Positions 1 through 8,174 of a DNA stretch of 64,000 nucleotides are shown here, piece after piece (position 1 is the first letter of the stretch; each line of letters starts with the position of its first letter). The notes under the pieces are model-generated. The model ran no database searches. It was not told the origin of the DNA and saw only the letters and a list, made by a program, of their open reading frames with translations. A program made the translations under genes and the position numbers. The stretch comes from Duganella flavida (GTDB taxonomy: Bacteria; Pseudomonadota; Gammaproteobacteria; Burkholderiales; Burkholderiaceae_D). The DNA lies in assembly GCF_009857445.1 (NCBI RefSeq), contig NZ_WWCN01000002.1, positions 434,001 through 498,000 of the forward strand, written 5' to 3'.

Positions 1-2
1 TG

Positions 3-911
3 GTGTTCAAGCTCGGCTTCGGCGAATTTATTGAAGACGCTTTCGAAGGCACGGAATGGCTGCTGATCGGCGTGCTGGAGCTGGTGCTGCTGTTCCTGGT
101 GCTGCGTCCGCTGGAAGCCGTGATCCCGGCGCAGAAGATTACCGACCCGCGCGCGCGCTGGAATGACTTCCTGTACACCGTGCTGCACCGTATCGGCATC
201 TTCTCGGTGCTGATTTTCCTGACGCTGGATCCGCTGCTGGATGCTGTGACGGCGGCGCTGCGCTTCGACGGCTTCCGCCCGTTCAACCTCGAAGCGCTGT
301 GGCCGGGCATTAGTCCTTTGGGCGCCTTCTTCGTGTATTTCATGGTGCTGGATTTCTTCGATTACTGGTATCACCGCGCCTCGCACAAATTCAACTGGTG
401 GTGGGCGCTGCACGGCCTGCACCATAGCCAGCAAAACATGAACCTGTGGAGCGACAACCGCAACCACCTGCTGGACGACTTGCTGCGCGACGTCTACATG
501 GGGGTGATCGCGATCGGCATCGGCGTCGAGCCGGCGCAGTATGTGCTGCTGGTGTCGGTGTCGCGCATCCTGCAAAGCCTGCAGCATGCGAACGTGCGTT
601 TGCATTTCGGCTGGCTGGGCGAGCGCCTGCTGGTGTCGCCGCGCTATCATCGCATGCACCACGCCATCGGCGTTGGTCATGAAAATATGGATGGCAAACT
701 GGGCGGCTGCAATTTCGCCGTGCTGCTGCCGGTGTGGGACATTATTTTCCGCACCGCGAACTTTACGCCGGAGTTTGTCGCCACCGGCATCCGCGACCAG
801 CTGCCGGATGCAAACGGCAAGCCGGGCCGCGAGTACGGACGCGGCTTCTGGTCGCAGCACTGGCTGGGCCTGAAGCGCATGATTGAATACGCACGCAAGG
901 AGGTGGTCTGA
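3..911 (+). CDS. Sterol desaturase / fatty acid hydroxylase family membrane protein
   Basis: Probable di-iron membrane oxygenase that hydroxylates or desaturates a lipid; the substrate cannot be read from sequence. The family's histidine clusters are present: HRASH at about residues 124-128, HGLHH at 137-141 and HRMHH at 216-220, between hydrophobic segments (about residues 18-36, 60-75, 105-118 and 160-178). The first in-frame start inside the window is GTG at base 3. The window opens with TGGTG, so if the base before it is A, an ATG directly precedes this codon and the true start lies one base outside. The stop overlaps the next start (ATGA), which suggests translational coupling with the EI24-like gene. 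Family assignment is firm; the reaction is not. Confidence 0.85.
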   Translation: MFKLGFGEFIEDAFEGTEWLLIGVLELVLLFLVLRPLEAVIPAQKITDPRARWNDFLYTVLHRIGIFSVLIFLTLDPLLDAVTAALRFDGFRPFNLEALWPGISPLGAFFVYFMVLDFFDYWYHRASHKFNWWWALHGLHHSQQNMNLWSDNRNHLLDDLLRDVYMGVIAIGIGVEPAQYVLLVSVSRILQSLQHANVRLHFGWLGERLLVSPRYHRMHHAIGVGHENMDGKLGGCNFAVLLPVWDIIFRTANFTPEFVATGIRDQLPDANGKPGREYGRGFWSQHWLGLKRMIEYARKEVV

Positions 912-1723
912 TGGTTGGTGTGATCCGCGCGTGGAGCCGCGCTTTCCTGTCGCAGTGGCACGGCAAGATGCTGTTGCTGAGCATAGCGCCGTTCCTGCTG
1001 GCGCTGGGCGTCTGGGCGGTGCTGCTGTACCTTTACCTGCAACCGCTGGTGGACCAGCTGCATGCGTTGTTCACCGAACATAATCTGTTCGCCACCAGCA
1101 CCAGCTGGCTGCGCAGCCTCGGTCTCGGCGCGCTGACGGCAGTGGTGCCGCCGCTGATTGCCATGCTGGCCTTGTTGCCGCTGATGATTTTGACCGCGCT
1201 GATCTTCATCGGTGTGGTGGCGATGCCGGTGATCGGCCGCCACGTCGGCCTGCGCCACTATCCGCAGCTGATGCAGCGCAAGGGCGGCTCCATCCTCGGC
1301 AGCATCGGCGTGGCGCTGGGCGGCATGCTGGTCTTCATGGGCCTGTGGATTATCACGCTGCCGCTGTACTTCTTCCCGCCGCTGGCGGTGATAGTGCAGG
1401 CGCTACTGTGGGGCTGGCTTACCTGCCGCGTGATGGTGTACGACGCGCTGGCCGATTACGCTGATGCCGACGAGCGCCGCCAGATCCAGCGCGAACACCG
1501 CTGGCCGCTGCTGATTATCGGCGTGATCTCGGGCGCGGCTGGTGCGTTGCCGGGCGCGATCTGGCTGGGAGGCGTCATGGCGGTGGTGATGTTCCCCTTC
1601 CTGGCAGCCATCTCAATCTGGTTGTACGTTCTGATTTTTATTTTTACCGGCCTGTGGTTCGCGTACTATTGCATGGATGCGCTAGCGCAGTTGCGCGCGC
1701 AGGCAGTCATTATCGAGGAGTAG
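911..1723 (+). CDS. EI24 domain-containing integral membrane protein
   Basis: A 270-residue protein with about six hydrophobic helices and no catalytic motif. It resembles the bacterial EI24 family, which also contains the sulfate permease CysZ. Recognisable features are the long hydrophobic N-terminal pair of helices, a central basic segment around RHVGLRHYPQL, and the paired C-terminal helices. Its start ATG shares one base with the stop of the upstream hydroxylase, and its stop is two bases before the next ATG, so the three genes probably form one operon. Function is unknown; small-solute transport is possible by family analogy only. Confidence 0.75.
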   Translation: MVGVIRAWSRAFLSQWHGKMLLLSIAPFLLALGVWAVLLYLYLQPLVDQLHALFTEHNLFATSTSWLRSLGLGALTAVVPPLIAMLALLPLMILTALIFIGVVAMPVIGRHVGLRHYPQLMQRKGGSILGSIGVALGGMLVFMGLWIITLPLYFFPPLAVIVQALLWGWLTCRVMVYDALADYADADERRQIQREHRWPLLIIGVISGAAGALPGAIWLGGVMAVVMFPFLAAISIWLYVLIFIFTGLWFAYYCMDALAQLRAQAVIIEE

Positions 1724-1725
1724 AC

Positions 1726-2511
1726 ATGGCAATCGGTCTCATCATTATTGGCGACGAAATCCTGTCCGGACGGCGCGTCGACCAGCACTTCCCCAAAGTC
1801 GTACAAATGCTGACGGCACGCGGCTTGCAGCTGACCTGGGCCGAGGTGCTGCCCGATGATCCGGTGCGCATCACCGCCACCCTGAAACGCACTTTCGCCA
1901 GCAGCGACATCGTGTTCTGCTGCGGCGGCATCGGCGCCACGCCAGACGACCACACGCGCCAGGCCGCTGCCGACGCGCTGGGCAAGCCGCTGCTGCTGCA
2001 CGAGCAGGGCAAGATCAACATCCAGCAGCGCATCCAGCAAATGGCGCAGGAAGCCGGGCAGGTGGCTGATCTCAACTCGGCCGAGAACCTGCACCGCCTG
2101 AAGATGGCCGAGTTTGCCGAAGGTGCGGCGCTGATCCCCAACCCCTATAACAACATCGCCGGCTTCGCGCTGCACAAGCACTACTTCGTGCCGGGCTTCC
2201 CGGTGATGGCGTGGCCAATGCTGGAGTGGGTGCTGGACAACCACTACGCCGACCTGTTCAACCGCGAGCCGCGCATGGAGCAGTCGGTGATGGTTTACGA
2301 GGCCGCCGAATCGGCGCTGACGCCGCTGATGGTAGCGCTAGAAAAACAGTATCCGCGCGTGAAAGTTTTTAGCCTGCCGAGCGTCGGCGACGCCAACACG
2401 CGGCGCCATATTGAACTGGGCGTCAAAGGTGAACCGGTGCAGACGGCGACTGCCTTTATTCAATTGTGCGACGAGCTGCGCAAGCTCAATGTAGAGTTCA
2501 GCAACATTTAG
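1726..2511 (+). CDS. Molybdopterin-binding domain protein (CinA N-terminal-like)
   Basis: A 261-residue protein matching the MoaB/MogA-like fold found at the N-terminus of CinA (competence/damage-inducible protein A). The signature GDEILSGR is near the N-terminus and GGIGATPDDHT about residue 65, both belonging to the nucleotide or pterin pocket. The C-terminal nicotinamide-nucleotide deamidase domain of full CinA is missing, so this is the stand-alone form. The frame can be extended upstream to 1654, but ATG 1726 is preferred: it follows a GAGGAG-like ribosome site and leaves two bases after the preceding stop. A strong terminator follows, ending the three-gene unit. Confidence 0.8.
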   Translation: MAIGLIIIGDEILSGRRVDQHFPKVVQMLTARGLQLTWAEVLPDDPVRITATLKRTFASSDIVFCCGGIGATPDDHTRQAAADALGKPLLLHEQGKINIQQRIQQMAQEAGQVADLNSAENLHRLKMAEFAEGAALIPNPYNNIAGFALHKHYFVPGFPVMAWPMLEWVLDNHYADLFNREPRMEQSVMVYEAAESALTPLMVALEKQYPRVKVFSLPSVGDANTRRHIELGVKGEPVQTATAFIQLCDELRKLNVEFSNI

Positions 2512-2534
2512 TGCGCGCTGTTATCACCAGGGTT

Positions 2535-2575
2535 CAACGGCGTTCCACCGAAGGGTAGAACGCCGTTGTTTTTTT
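2535..2575 (+). terminator. Intrinsic terminator of the hydroxylase-EI24-MoCF operon
   Basis: Perfect 11-bp stem, CAACGGCGTTC at 2535-2545 with GAACGCCGTTG at 2558-2568, with a 12-base loop and seven T residues immediately after. It lies 23 bases after the stop at 2511. Confidence 0.88.
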
Positions 2576-2703
2576 GCGAAAAAAGAACTGCACGAACAAT
2601 TTATTCTGCGTCTGCTCCGGTCAGCAGCGCCGTGATGTGGTGCAATGGAAGCGTGTAAGCGCAGTTGGTAAGTTCTACTGAAACATCGACCGGTTTGAAT
2701 CAT

Positions 2704-5700
2704 ATGTTAAGCAATCGTCGTTTCCGCCGGCCCCGTCTCGTTGTACGCGCAGTGCGCAAATTGCGTGCAGGCGCTGCAGCATTTGGTTATCGCCGCAAAC
2801 GCCACCTGCAGGTGGTGCCGTCTCCTACTCCCGAACAAACTGAAGCCCATCTGGCGCAGGCGCAAATGGATCCGCCGCTGCCACCGGATGCGGGCGCGCC
2901 GAAGAAGAGCAAGCGCTCGCGCAATGCCTTCCTGCTGGTGCTGCTGATCGGTGTGTCGTTCGCTGTCTACTGGGGTTATCGTGAAACGCTGACCTCGTCC
3001 ATGCAGGCGCGCGTGTTCAGCGACCTGGCCAGCAAGATGACCTACAAAATGGAGCCAGGGGCGAGCAAATCGATCCGCTTCCCGCACGACAGTCCTTACG
3101 ATGAGCGGCTCGGTTATGCGGGCTTGCCGGACTACCTCAGCAAGCTGAGCGCGCGCGACTACCAGGTGGCAGCGCAGGCGCGCATCTCGCCCAAAATGGC
3201 CGAGCTGGCCGACATGGGCGTGTTTGCCACCTACCGCGAAAAGACCAAGACCGGCCTGACGATCGTCGATTGCCGCGCGCAGGAATTGTTTGCCGCCAGC
3301 TATCCGGAACGGGTCTACACCAAGTTCGAGCAAGCGCCGATAGCGCTGGTGAACAGCCTGCTGTTCATCGAGAATCGCGAGCTGCTGGATAACACCTATC
3401 CGAAGCGCAATCCGGCGGTGGAGTGGGACCGTCTCGGCAAGGCTGTGATCGAGAAAAGCGTGAGCGCTGTAGCAGGCGGTCACCGCGCGGCCGGCGGCAG
3501 TACGCTGGCGACGCAGATCGAAAAATATCGCCACTCGCCCGAAGGCCGCACTGGTTCGATGAAGGACAAGCTGCAGCAGATGGTCTCGGCCAGTTTGCGC
3601 TCCTATCAGGATGGACCGGACACCACCAAGGCGCGCCGCCGCATCGTGCTGGAATACCTGAACACGGTGCCGCTGTCGGCCAAGCCCGGCTACGGTGAAG
3701 TGAATGGTCTCGGCGACGGCATGTGGGTGTGGTATGGCCGTTCGTTTGACGACGTCAACGTGCGCCTGAACGGCAAGCTCGATCATCCCGATGCGGAGAC
3801 CGCGCTGGTGTTCAAGGAAGCGCTGAGCCTGATGATTGCCCAGCGCCGTCCGAGCTACTATCTCGGCGACGGCGCGGCTGATCTGGAAGTGCTGGCCAAC
3901 AGCCACTTGCGCATCCTCGCCAACGACGGCGCCATCACGCCGGCCATGCGCGACATGGCGTTGCAGCAGAAGCTGCATCCGGCCACCGGCAACGGCTTGC
4001 AGTTGGCGCCGCCGCAGACCTTCGTCAGCCGCAAGGCCTCGAACGCGATCCGTAATCACCTGGCCAATCTGCTGGGCGACAACCGCATGTACAACCTCGA
4101 CCGCCTCGACCTGAGCGTGGTCAGCACGCTCGATGCGCAGGCGCAAACGGCGGTCACGCAAGTGCTGCGCGATTTGCGCGATCCCGAGAAAGCCAAGGCT
4201 GCGGGCCTGACCGGCAAAGGCATGCTGGGCAACGGCGACCCGGCCAATGTGGTGTACAGCTTTACCTTGCTGGAGAAGGGCGAGCAGAGCAACCTGCTGC
4301 GCCTGCAGACTGATAACTTCGACCAGCCGCTGGACATCAACGAAGGCGCCAAGCTGGACCTGGGTTCGACTGCCAAGCTGCGCACGCTGATCACCTATCT
4401 CGACATCGTCGACCAGCTGCACACCAAGTACGGCGGCATGGATGCGGCGGCGCTGGGGCAGGTGCGGGTTGATCCGCAAGACAAGCTGTCGCAATGGGCG
4501 ATCGAGTACTTCAAGGCGCTGCCGGTCGATCCGGACAAGCGCGCGCTGACGCCGATGCTGAACGCAGCGATGGAGCGCAAGTATTCGGGCAATCCGGGCG
4601 AGGGCTTCTTCACCGGCGGCGGTTTGCACCACTTCGGTAACTTTTCGAAGGAGGACAACTTCAAGATCCTGACCGTGACCGAAGCACTGCGCCATTCCAC
4701 CAACCTGGTGTTCGTGCGCCTGATGCGTGACGTCGCCAAGTACTACATGTTCCAATCGCCGGGCTCGTCGGCTTCGCTGTTGTCAGATGCGGACGATCCG
4801 CGCCGCGCCGGCTATCTGGCGCGCTTCGCCGACAAGGAAGGCAAGGAATTCCTGGCGCGCTTCTACGCCAAGTACAAGGGCAAGCCGGAAGGTGAGCTGG
4901 ATAAGATCCTGCTGGCGAATATCCGCAGCACGCCGGTGCGGCTGGCGGTCATTCATCGCACTGTGTATCCGTCTGCATCGCAGGATGAGTTTGCGGCCTT
5001 CCTGAAGGACAACCTGCCGTCGCAGAACGAAGTGCCGGATGAGCGCGTGGCCAAGCTGTATGACCAGTATGCGATCGATAAATGGTCGCTGGCTGATCGC
5101 GGCTACCTGGCCAGCGTGCATCCACTGGAACTGTGGATGGCGGCCTACCTGCGCACCCATCCGGGCGCGACGCTGACCGAGATGACGGCGGCCAGCGAGA
5201 AGGAGCGGCAGGAGGTTTATCAATGGCTGTTCAAAACCCATCGCAAGCATGCACAGGACAAGCGCATTGCCGGCTTGATCGAGATGGAAGGCTTCATGGA
5301 AATCCACAAGCAGTGGAAGAAAATGGGCTATCCGTTTGAATCGCTGGTGCCGTCGTACGCGACGACCTTGGGGGCGTCGGCGGATCGTCCGGCAGCGCTG
5401 GCGGAGATGATGGGGATTATCGTCAACGGCGGCATCCGCAAGAGTTCAACGCGGGTGAGCTCGCTGCATTTTGCTAAAGGCACGCCGTATGAAACGCTGG
5501 TGACCAAGGCGGCGCCGACCTCCAATGAGCGCGTGCTGTCGGCAGAAGTTGCGCGGGTGGTGGCCGATGCGATCCGCGGCGTGGTGTCGGACGGTACGGC
5601 CAAGCGCGTCAAGTCGGCGTTTGTGTCGGCCGATGGTTCGATTATTCCGGTAGGCGGCAAGACTGGTACGGGCGACCAGCGCTTTGATGTGTATGCGGCT

Positions 5701-5994
5701 GGTGGGCGTTTGATCGAGTCGCGTTATGTGAACCGGTCGGCGACGTTTGTGTTTAACATCGGCGAGCGTTTCTTTGGTTCGATGACGGCGTATGTGCATG
5801 GGCCGGAATCGAAGAACTACGACTTCACCAGCGCGCTGCCGGTGCAATTGCTGGTGGTGCTGGCGCCTAACCTGATGCCGTTGATTGAACCCAACGCCGC
5901 GCCAAAACCCGGCGCCACGCCTCCCGTAATCGTCAAGACCGGGGGAATAGCGCCCGAAGTTGTAAAGCCACCACTGCAGGCCTGCGGCGGTTAG
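2704..5994 (+). CDS. Atypical bifunctional penicillin-binding protein (glycosyltransferase 51 plus transpeptidase)
   Basis: A 1096-residue class A PBP-like enzyme for peptidoglycan polymerisation and cross-linking. A basic cytoplasmic tail is followed by one membrane anchor at about residues 74-91. The glycosyltransferase region has Glu223 in FIENRE, then GGSTLATQ at about 262-269 and an EYLN segment. The transpeptidase motifs are STAK (Ser about 555), STN (about 665) and KTGTG (about 986). Two features are odd: the usual EDRxF motif around the catalytic Glu is altered, and the STN-to-KTGT gap is about 320 residues against about 125 in E. coli PBP1b. The C-terminus is Pro/Ala-rich. ATG 2704 is chosen over an upstream TTG at 2665; neither has a clear ribosome site. 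Confidence 0.82.
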   Translation: MLSNRRFRRPRLVVRAVRKLRAGAAAFGYRRKRHLQVVPSPTPEQTEAHLAQAQMDPPLPPDAGAPKKSKRSRNAFLLVLLIGVSFAVYWGYRETLTSSMQARVFSDLASKMTYKMEPGASKSIRFPHDSPYDERLGYAGLPDYLSKLSARDYQVAAQARISPKMAELADMGVFATYREKTKTGLTIVDCRAQELFAASYPERVYTKFEQAPIALVNSLLFIENRELLDNTYPKRNPAVEWDRLGKAVIEKSVSAVAGGHRAAGGSTLATQIEKYRHSPEGRTGSMKDKLQQMVSASLRSYQDGPDTTKARRRIVLEYLNTVPLSAKPGYGEVNGLGDGMWVWYGRSFDDVNVRLNGKLDHPDAETALVFKEALSLMIAQRRPSYYLGDGAADLEVLANSHLRILANDGAITPAMRDMALQQKLHPATGNGLQLAPPQTFVSRKASNAIRNHLANLLGDNRMYNLDRLDLSVVSTLDAQAQTAVTQVLRDLRDPEKAKAAGLTGKGMLGNGDPANVVYSFTLLEKGEQSNLLRLQTDNFDQPLDINEGAKLDLGSTAKLRTLITYLDIVDQLHTKYGGMDAAALGQVRVDPQDKLSQWAIEYFKALPVDPDKRALTPMLNAAMERKYSGNPGEGFFTGGGLHHFGNFSKEDNFKILTVTEALRHSTNLVFVRLMRDVAKYYMFQSPGSSASLLSDADDPRRAGYLARFADKEGKEFLARFYAKYKGKPEGELDKILLANIRSTPVRLAVIHRTVYPSASQDEFAAFLKDNLPSQNEVPDERVAKLYDQYAIDKWSLADRGYLASVHPLELWMAAYLRTHPGATLTEMTAASEKERQEVYQWLFKTHRKHAQDKRIAGLIEMEGFMEIHKQWKKMGYPFESLVPSYATTLGASADRPAALAEMMGIIVNGGIRKSSTRVSSLHFAKGTPYETLVTKAAPTSNERVLSAEVARVVADAIRGVVSDGTAKRVKSAFVSADGSIIPVGGKTGTGDQRFDVYAAGGRLIESRYVNRSATFVFNIGERFFGSMTAYVHGPESKNYDFTSALPVQLLVVLAPNLMPLIEPNAAPKPGATPPVIVKTGGIAPEVVKPPLQACGG

Positions 5995-6019
5995 TTTTCA
6001 CCCCGCACTTCGCATACCA

Positions 6020-6050
6020 GGGTCTGACCCCTACGGGTCAGACCCTTTTT
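6020..6050 (+). terminator. Terminator made of a GGGTCTGACCC inverted repeat
   Basis: GGGTCTGACCC at 6020-6030 pairs with GGGTCAGACCC at 6035-6045 around a CTAC loop, followed by TTTTT. It can terminate the PBP gene. The GGGTC/GACCC core resembles the short palindromes dispersed in many proteobacteria as REP-type repeats, and a related core occurs in the large inverted repeat at 42957-43046. Confidence 0.75.
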
Positions 6051-6110
6051 GGCTTAGGGTTGTGCTAGCAAGCTTGCGTAATTGCTGATTTCTTGGCAAG
6101 GTGTGAGCCC

Positions 6111-7472
6111 ATGAAACCTATGCGCCATCACATGTCCAAGATCCTCAAGTTCACGCAGTTCTCCCTGCGCGACCTGCTTGTCGCCGCAGCCCCTACCGTG
6201 CTGCTGATTGTCGGCGTCTGCCTGCTGGCCTACTGGCTGGTGGACCCGGCCCCACCGCGCTCGGTGCGGCTCGGCACTGGCCAGGAAAACTCCGCCTACG
6301 AAGAATTCGGCAAGAAGTACGCCGCCGCCCTGGCCAAGCACGGCGTCAAGGTGACGATGGTGCCGTCCGCCGGTTCCAGCGAAAACCTGAAAAACCTCCG
6401 CGACGGCAAGGTCGACATCGCCTTCGTCCAGAGCGGCTCCACCAACGAAGAAGCGGCCGAGCGCGAGGGCTTGTCCTCGCTCGGCAGCCTGTTCGTTGAG
6501 CCGCTGTGGCTGTTCGTGCGCGAGCAAAAGGGCAAGCCGCCCATCACCAAGCTGACCGACCTGCGCGGCAAGAAAATCAACTACGGCCCGAAAGGCGCCG
6601 GCTCGGCGCGCCTGTTCCGCCAGATCCTCGAACTGAATGGCGTCGAGAAGGAAGAGGTCGAGCGCCTGTCGCTGGCCAACACGCCGGCCACGGTGGAATT
6701 GCTGGAAGGCCGCATCGATGGTCTGGTGTTCACCTCGGCACCGGAAGCGCCGTTGATCCAGATGCTGCTGCAAACGCCCGGCATCAAACTGATCGACTTC
6801 AACCAGGCCGAAGCCTACTCGCGCAAGCTGCCATTCCTGACCCACGTGACGCTGCCACAGGGGATTGTCGATCTCGGCCGTAACCTGCCGGCCGAAGACT
6901 ACAATCTGATCGCGCCTACCGCCACGCTGGTCGGCCGCGAAGACCTGCATCCCGCACTGGAGGATTTGTTCGTGCAAGCGGCGGCGTCCATTCACAGCGG
7001 CGCCGGCTGGTTCCAGCAGCAGGGCCAGTTCCCGTCGGCCAAGTACACCGAGATTCCAGTCGATCCGGAAGCGGCCAAGTTTTACAAGAGCGGCCCGCCA
7101 TTCCTGCAGCGCTACATGACCTTCTGGCTGGCCAACTTCTTTGACCGCATGTGGGTGCTGGTGGTGGCGCTGGGCGCACTGATCCTGCCGCTGTCAAAGG
7201 TGATCCCGCCGCTGTACGTGTGGCGCATCCGCTCGCGCGTGTACCGCTGGTACGGCCAGTTGCGGGCGGTGGAGCAGAAGGTGGAGGAGGCGCCGGAAGC
7301 GACGCGCATGCAGGTGTACCAGGAACAGCTCAAGCGTCTCAACGAGATCGAGGAGCTGGTCAACCAGGTCTCGATCCCGCTATCGTTTGCCGACGGCCTG
7401 TATGGCTTGCGCAGTCACATCCAGTTCGTGCGCAAGCGGATTATGTTCCTGATGGACGAGGCGGCCGCTTAA
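6111..7472 (+). CDS. TAXI-family TRAP transporter solute-binding protein, membrane anchored
   Basis: A 453-residue extracytoplasmic binding protein of the TAXI (TRAP-associated) type. An N-terminal membrane segment (about residues 20-45) leads into the mature binding domain, which begins near SVRLGTGQENSAY and carries the typical GSSENLKNLRDGKVDIAFVQ block. A second hydrophobic segment near residues 345-375 and a charged C-terminal tail set it apart from soluble binding proteins, so it is probably tethered at both ends. No TRAP permease genes are adjacent, so the partner must be elsewhere. Start choices are ATG 6111, 6120 and 6132; 6111 is preferred because AAGG lies nine bases upstream. Ligand unknown. 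Confidence 0.82.
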   Translation: MKPMRHHMSKILKFTQFSLRDLLVAAAPTVLLIVGVCLLAYWLVDPAPPRSVRLGTGQENSAYEEFGKKYAAALAKHGVKVTMVPSAGSSENLKNLRDGKVDIAFVQSGSTNEEAAEREGLSSLGSLFVEPLWLFVREQKGKPPITKLTDLRGKKINYGPKGAGSARLFRQILELNGVEKEEVERLSLANTPATVELLEGRIDGLVFTSAPEAPLIQMLLQTPGIKLIDFNQAEAYSRKLPFLTHVTLPQGIVDLGRNLPAEDYNLIAPTATLVGREDLHPALEDLFVQAAASIHSGAGWFQQQGQFPSAKYTEIPVDPEAAKFYKSGPPFLQRYMTFWLANFFDRMWVLVVALGALILPLSKVIPPLYVWRIRSRVYRWYGQLRAVEQKVEEAPEATRMQVYQEQLKRLNEIEELVNQVSIPLSFADGLYGLRSHIQFVRKRIMFLMDEAAA

Positions 7473-7477
7473 GGAAC

Positions 7478-7936
7478 TTAGGCGCCGATCCACGGCAGGT
7501 TGGCGTGGCACCAGCCGTTGATGTTCTTGCGGTGGCCGTGGTCGTCCTTGTCGCCCTCGAAGCCTTCGAGGATGTCGAAGCAGTGCTGGTAGCCATGCTC
7601 GCTGGCCAGCGTGGCTGCACCACGCGAGCGCACGCCGGAGCGGCACAGGAATAAAATCACCTGGTCCTTTCTGGCTACCGAGTTCAATTGCTCGATAAAT
7701 TCGTGGTTGGCGACGCCGCCCGGATACACATTCCACTGCACCGCACTATGTTGGGCCTCCGGAATGGCGACCCGGCCCACCCAGTCGCGCTCGGCATTGG
7801 TGCGCACATCGACCAGCTTGACTGCGTTTTCCAGACCCAGCAACTCCCAGGCCTCGGCCGGGGTCACTGCACCTTCATAGGCCCAGTCCTTGCGGCGGCT
7901 GCGGGCGAGGGCGAGGATCTCATCTATTTTGCTCAT
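7478..7936 (-). CDS. Rhodanese-like domain protein
   Basis: A 152-residue single-domain rhodanese, a sulfur-transfer or phosphatase-like fold. The active-site loop CRSGVRS begins at Cys98, giving the canonical C-x4-R arrangement, and the CH2A-like DVRTNAERDWVG segment sits at residues 43-54. It is cytoplasmic, with no signal peptide. It converges on the TAXI gene with only five bases between stops and is divergent from glnA. The donor sulfur compound and physiological acceptor are unknown. Confidence 0.88.
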   Translation of the reverse strand: MSKIDEILALARSRRKDWAYEGAVTPAEAWELLGLENAVKLVDVRTNAERDWVGRVAIPEAQHSAVQWNVYPGGVANHEFIEQLNSVARKDQVILFLCRSGVRSRGAATLASEHGYQHCFDILEGFEGDKDDHGHRKNINGWCHANLPWIGA

Positions 7937-7998
7937 AAGGTGTTCCGGTTATAAGTTTAAGTTTATTATATGGCGTTCGTGCGGGCCCGCCACCGTGA

Positions 7999-8015
7999 TG
8001 CACCAAAACCATGCG
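7999..8015. promoter_or_regulatory. Degenerate NtrC-like box upstream of glnA
   Basis: TGCAC-N7-ATGCG. The left arm matches the NtrC half-site exactly and the right arm is degenerate (consensus TGCAC-N7-GTGCA). It lies 39 bases upstream of the first good box and could be an auxiliary site. Confidence 0.35.
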
Positions 8016-8037
8016 CTTTTCAGAAAAATTCTCACGA

Positions 8038-8054
8038 TGCACTCATAAGGTGCA
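8038..8054. promoter_or_regulatory. NtrC-binding site 1 upstream of glnA
   Basis: TGCACTCATAAGGTGCA, with both half-sites TGCAC and GTGCA perfect. It lies about 60-75 bases upstream of the sigma-54 promoter, as expected of an enhancer site. Confidence 0.85.
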
Positions 8055-8066
8055 AAATATGGGAAA

Positions 8067-8083
8067 TGCACCAATAAGGTGCT
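8067..8083. promoter_or_regulatory. NtrC-binding site 2 upstream of glnA
   Basis: TGCACCAATAAGGTGCT, matching the NtrC consensus except for the last base. Its centre is 29 bp from that of site 1, close to three helical turns, which favours cooperative binding of NtrC dimers on one DNA face. Confidence 0.82.
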
Positions 8084-8113
8084 CGATTGATCCGCAGTAA
8101 CGACACTTTGGGC

Positions 8114-8130
8114 TGGCACGGATACTGCTT
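8114..8130 (+). promoter_or_regulatory. Sigma-54 promoter of glnA
   Basis: TGGCACGGATACTGCTT has the invariant GG (8115-8116) and GC (8127-8128) separated by exactly ten bases, as sigma-54 RNA polymerase requires. Transcription should start near 8140, leaving a short leader with a TAGGAG ribosome site before ATG 8175. Activation by NtrC-phosphate bound at 8038-8083 is the natural reading. Confidence 0.85.
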
Positions 8131-8174
8131 ATTTAGGCCTCACGAGTTCCACATATTCCCTTTAGGAGATACGC

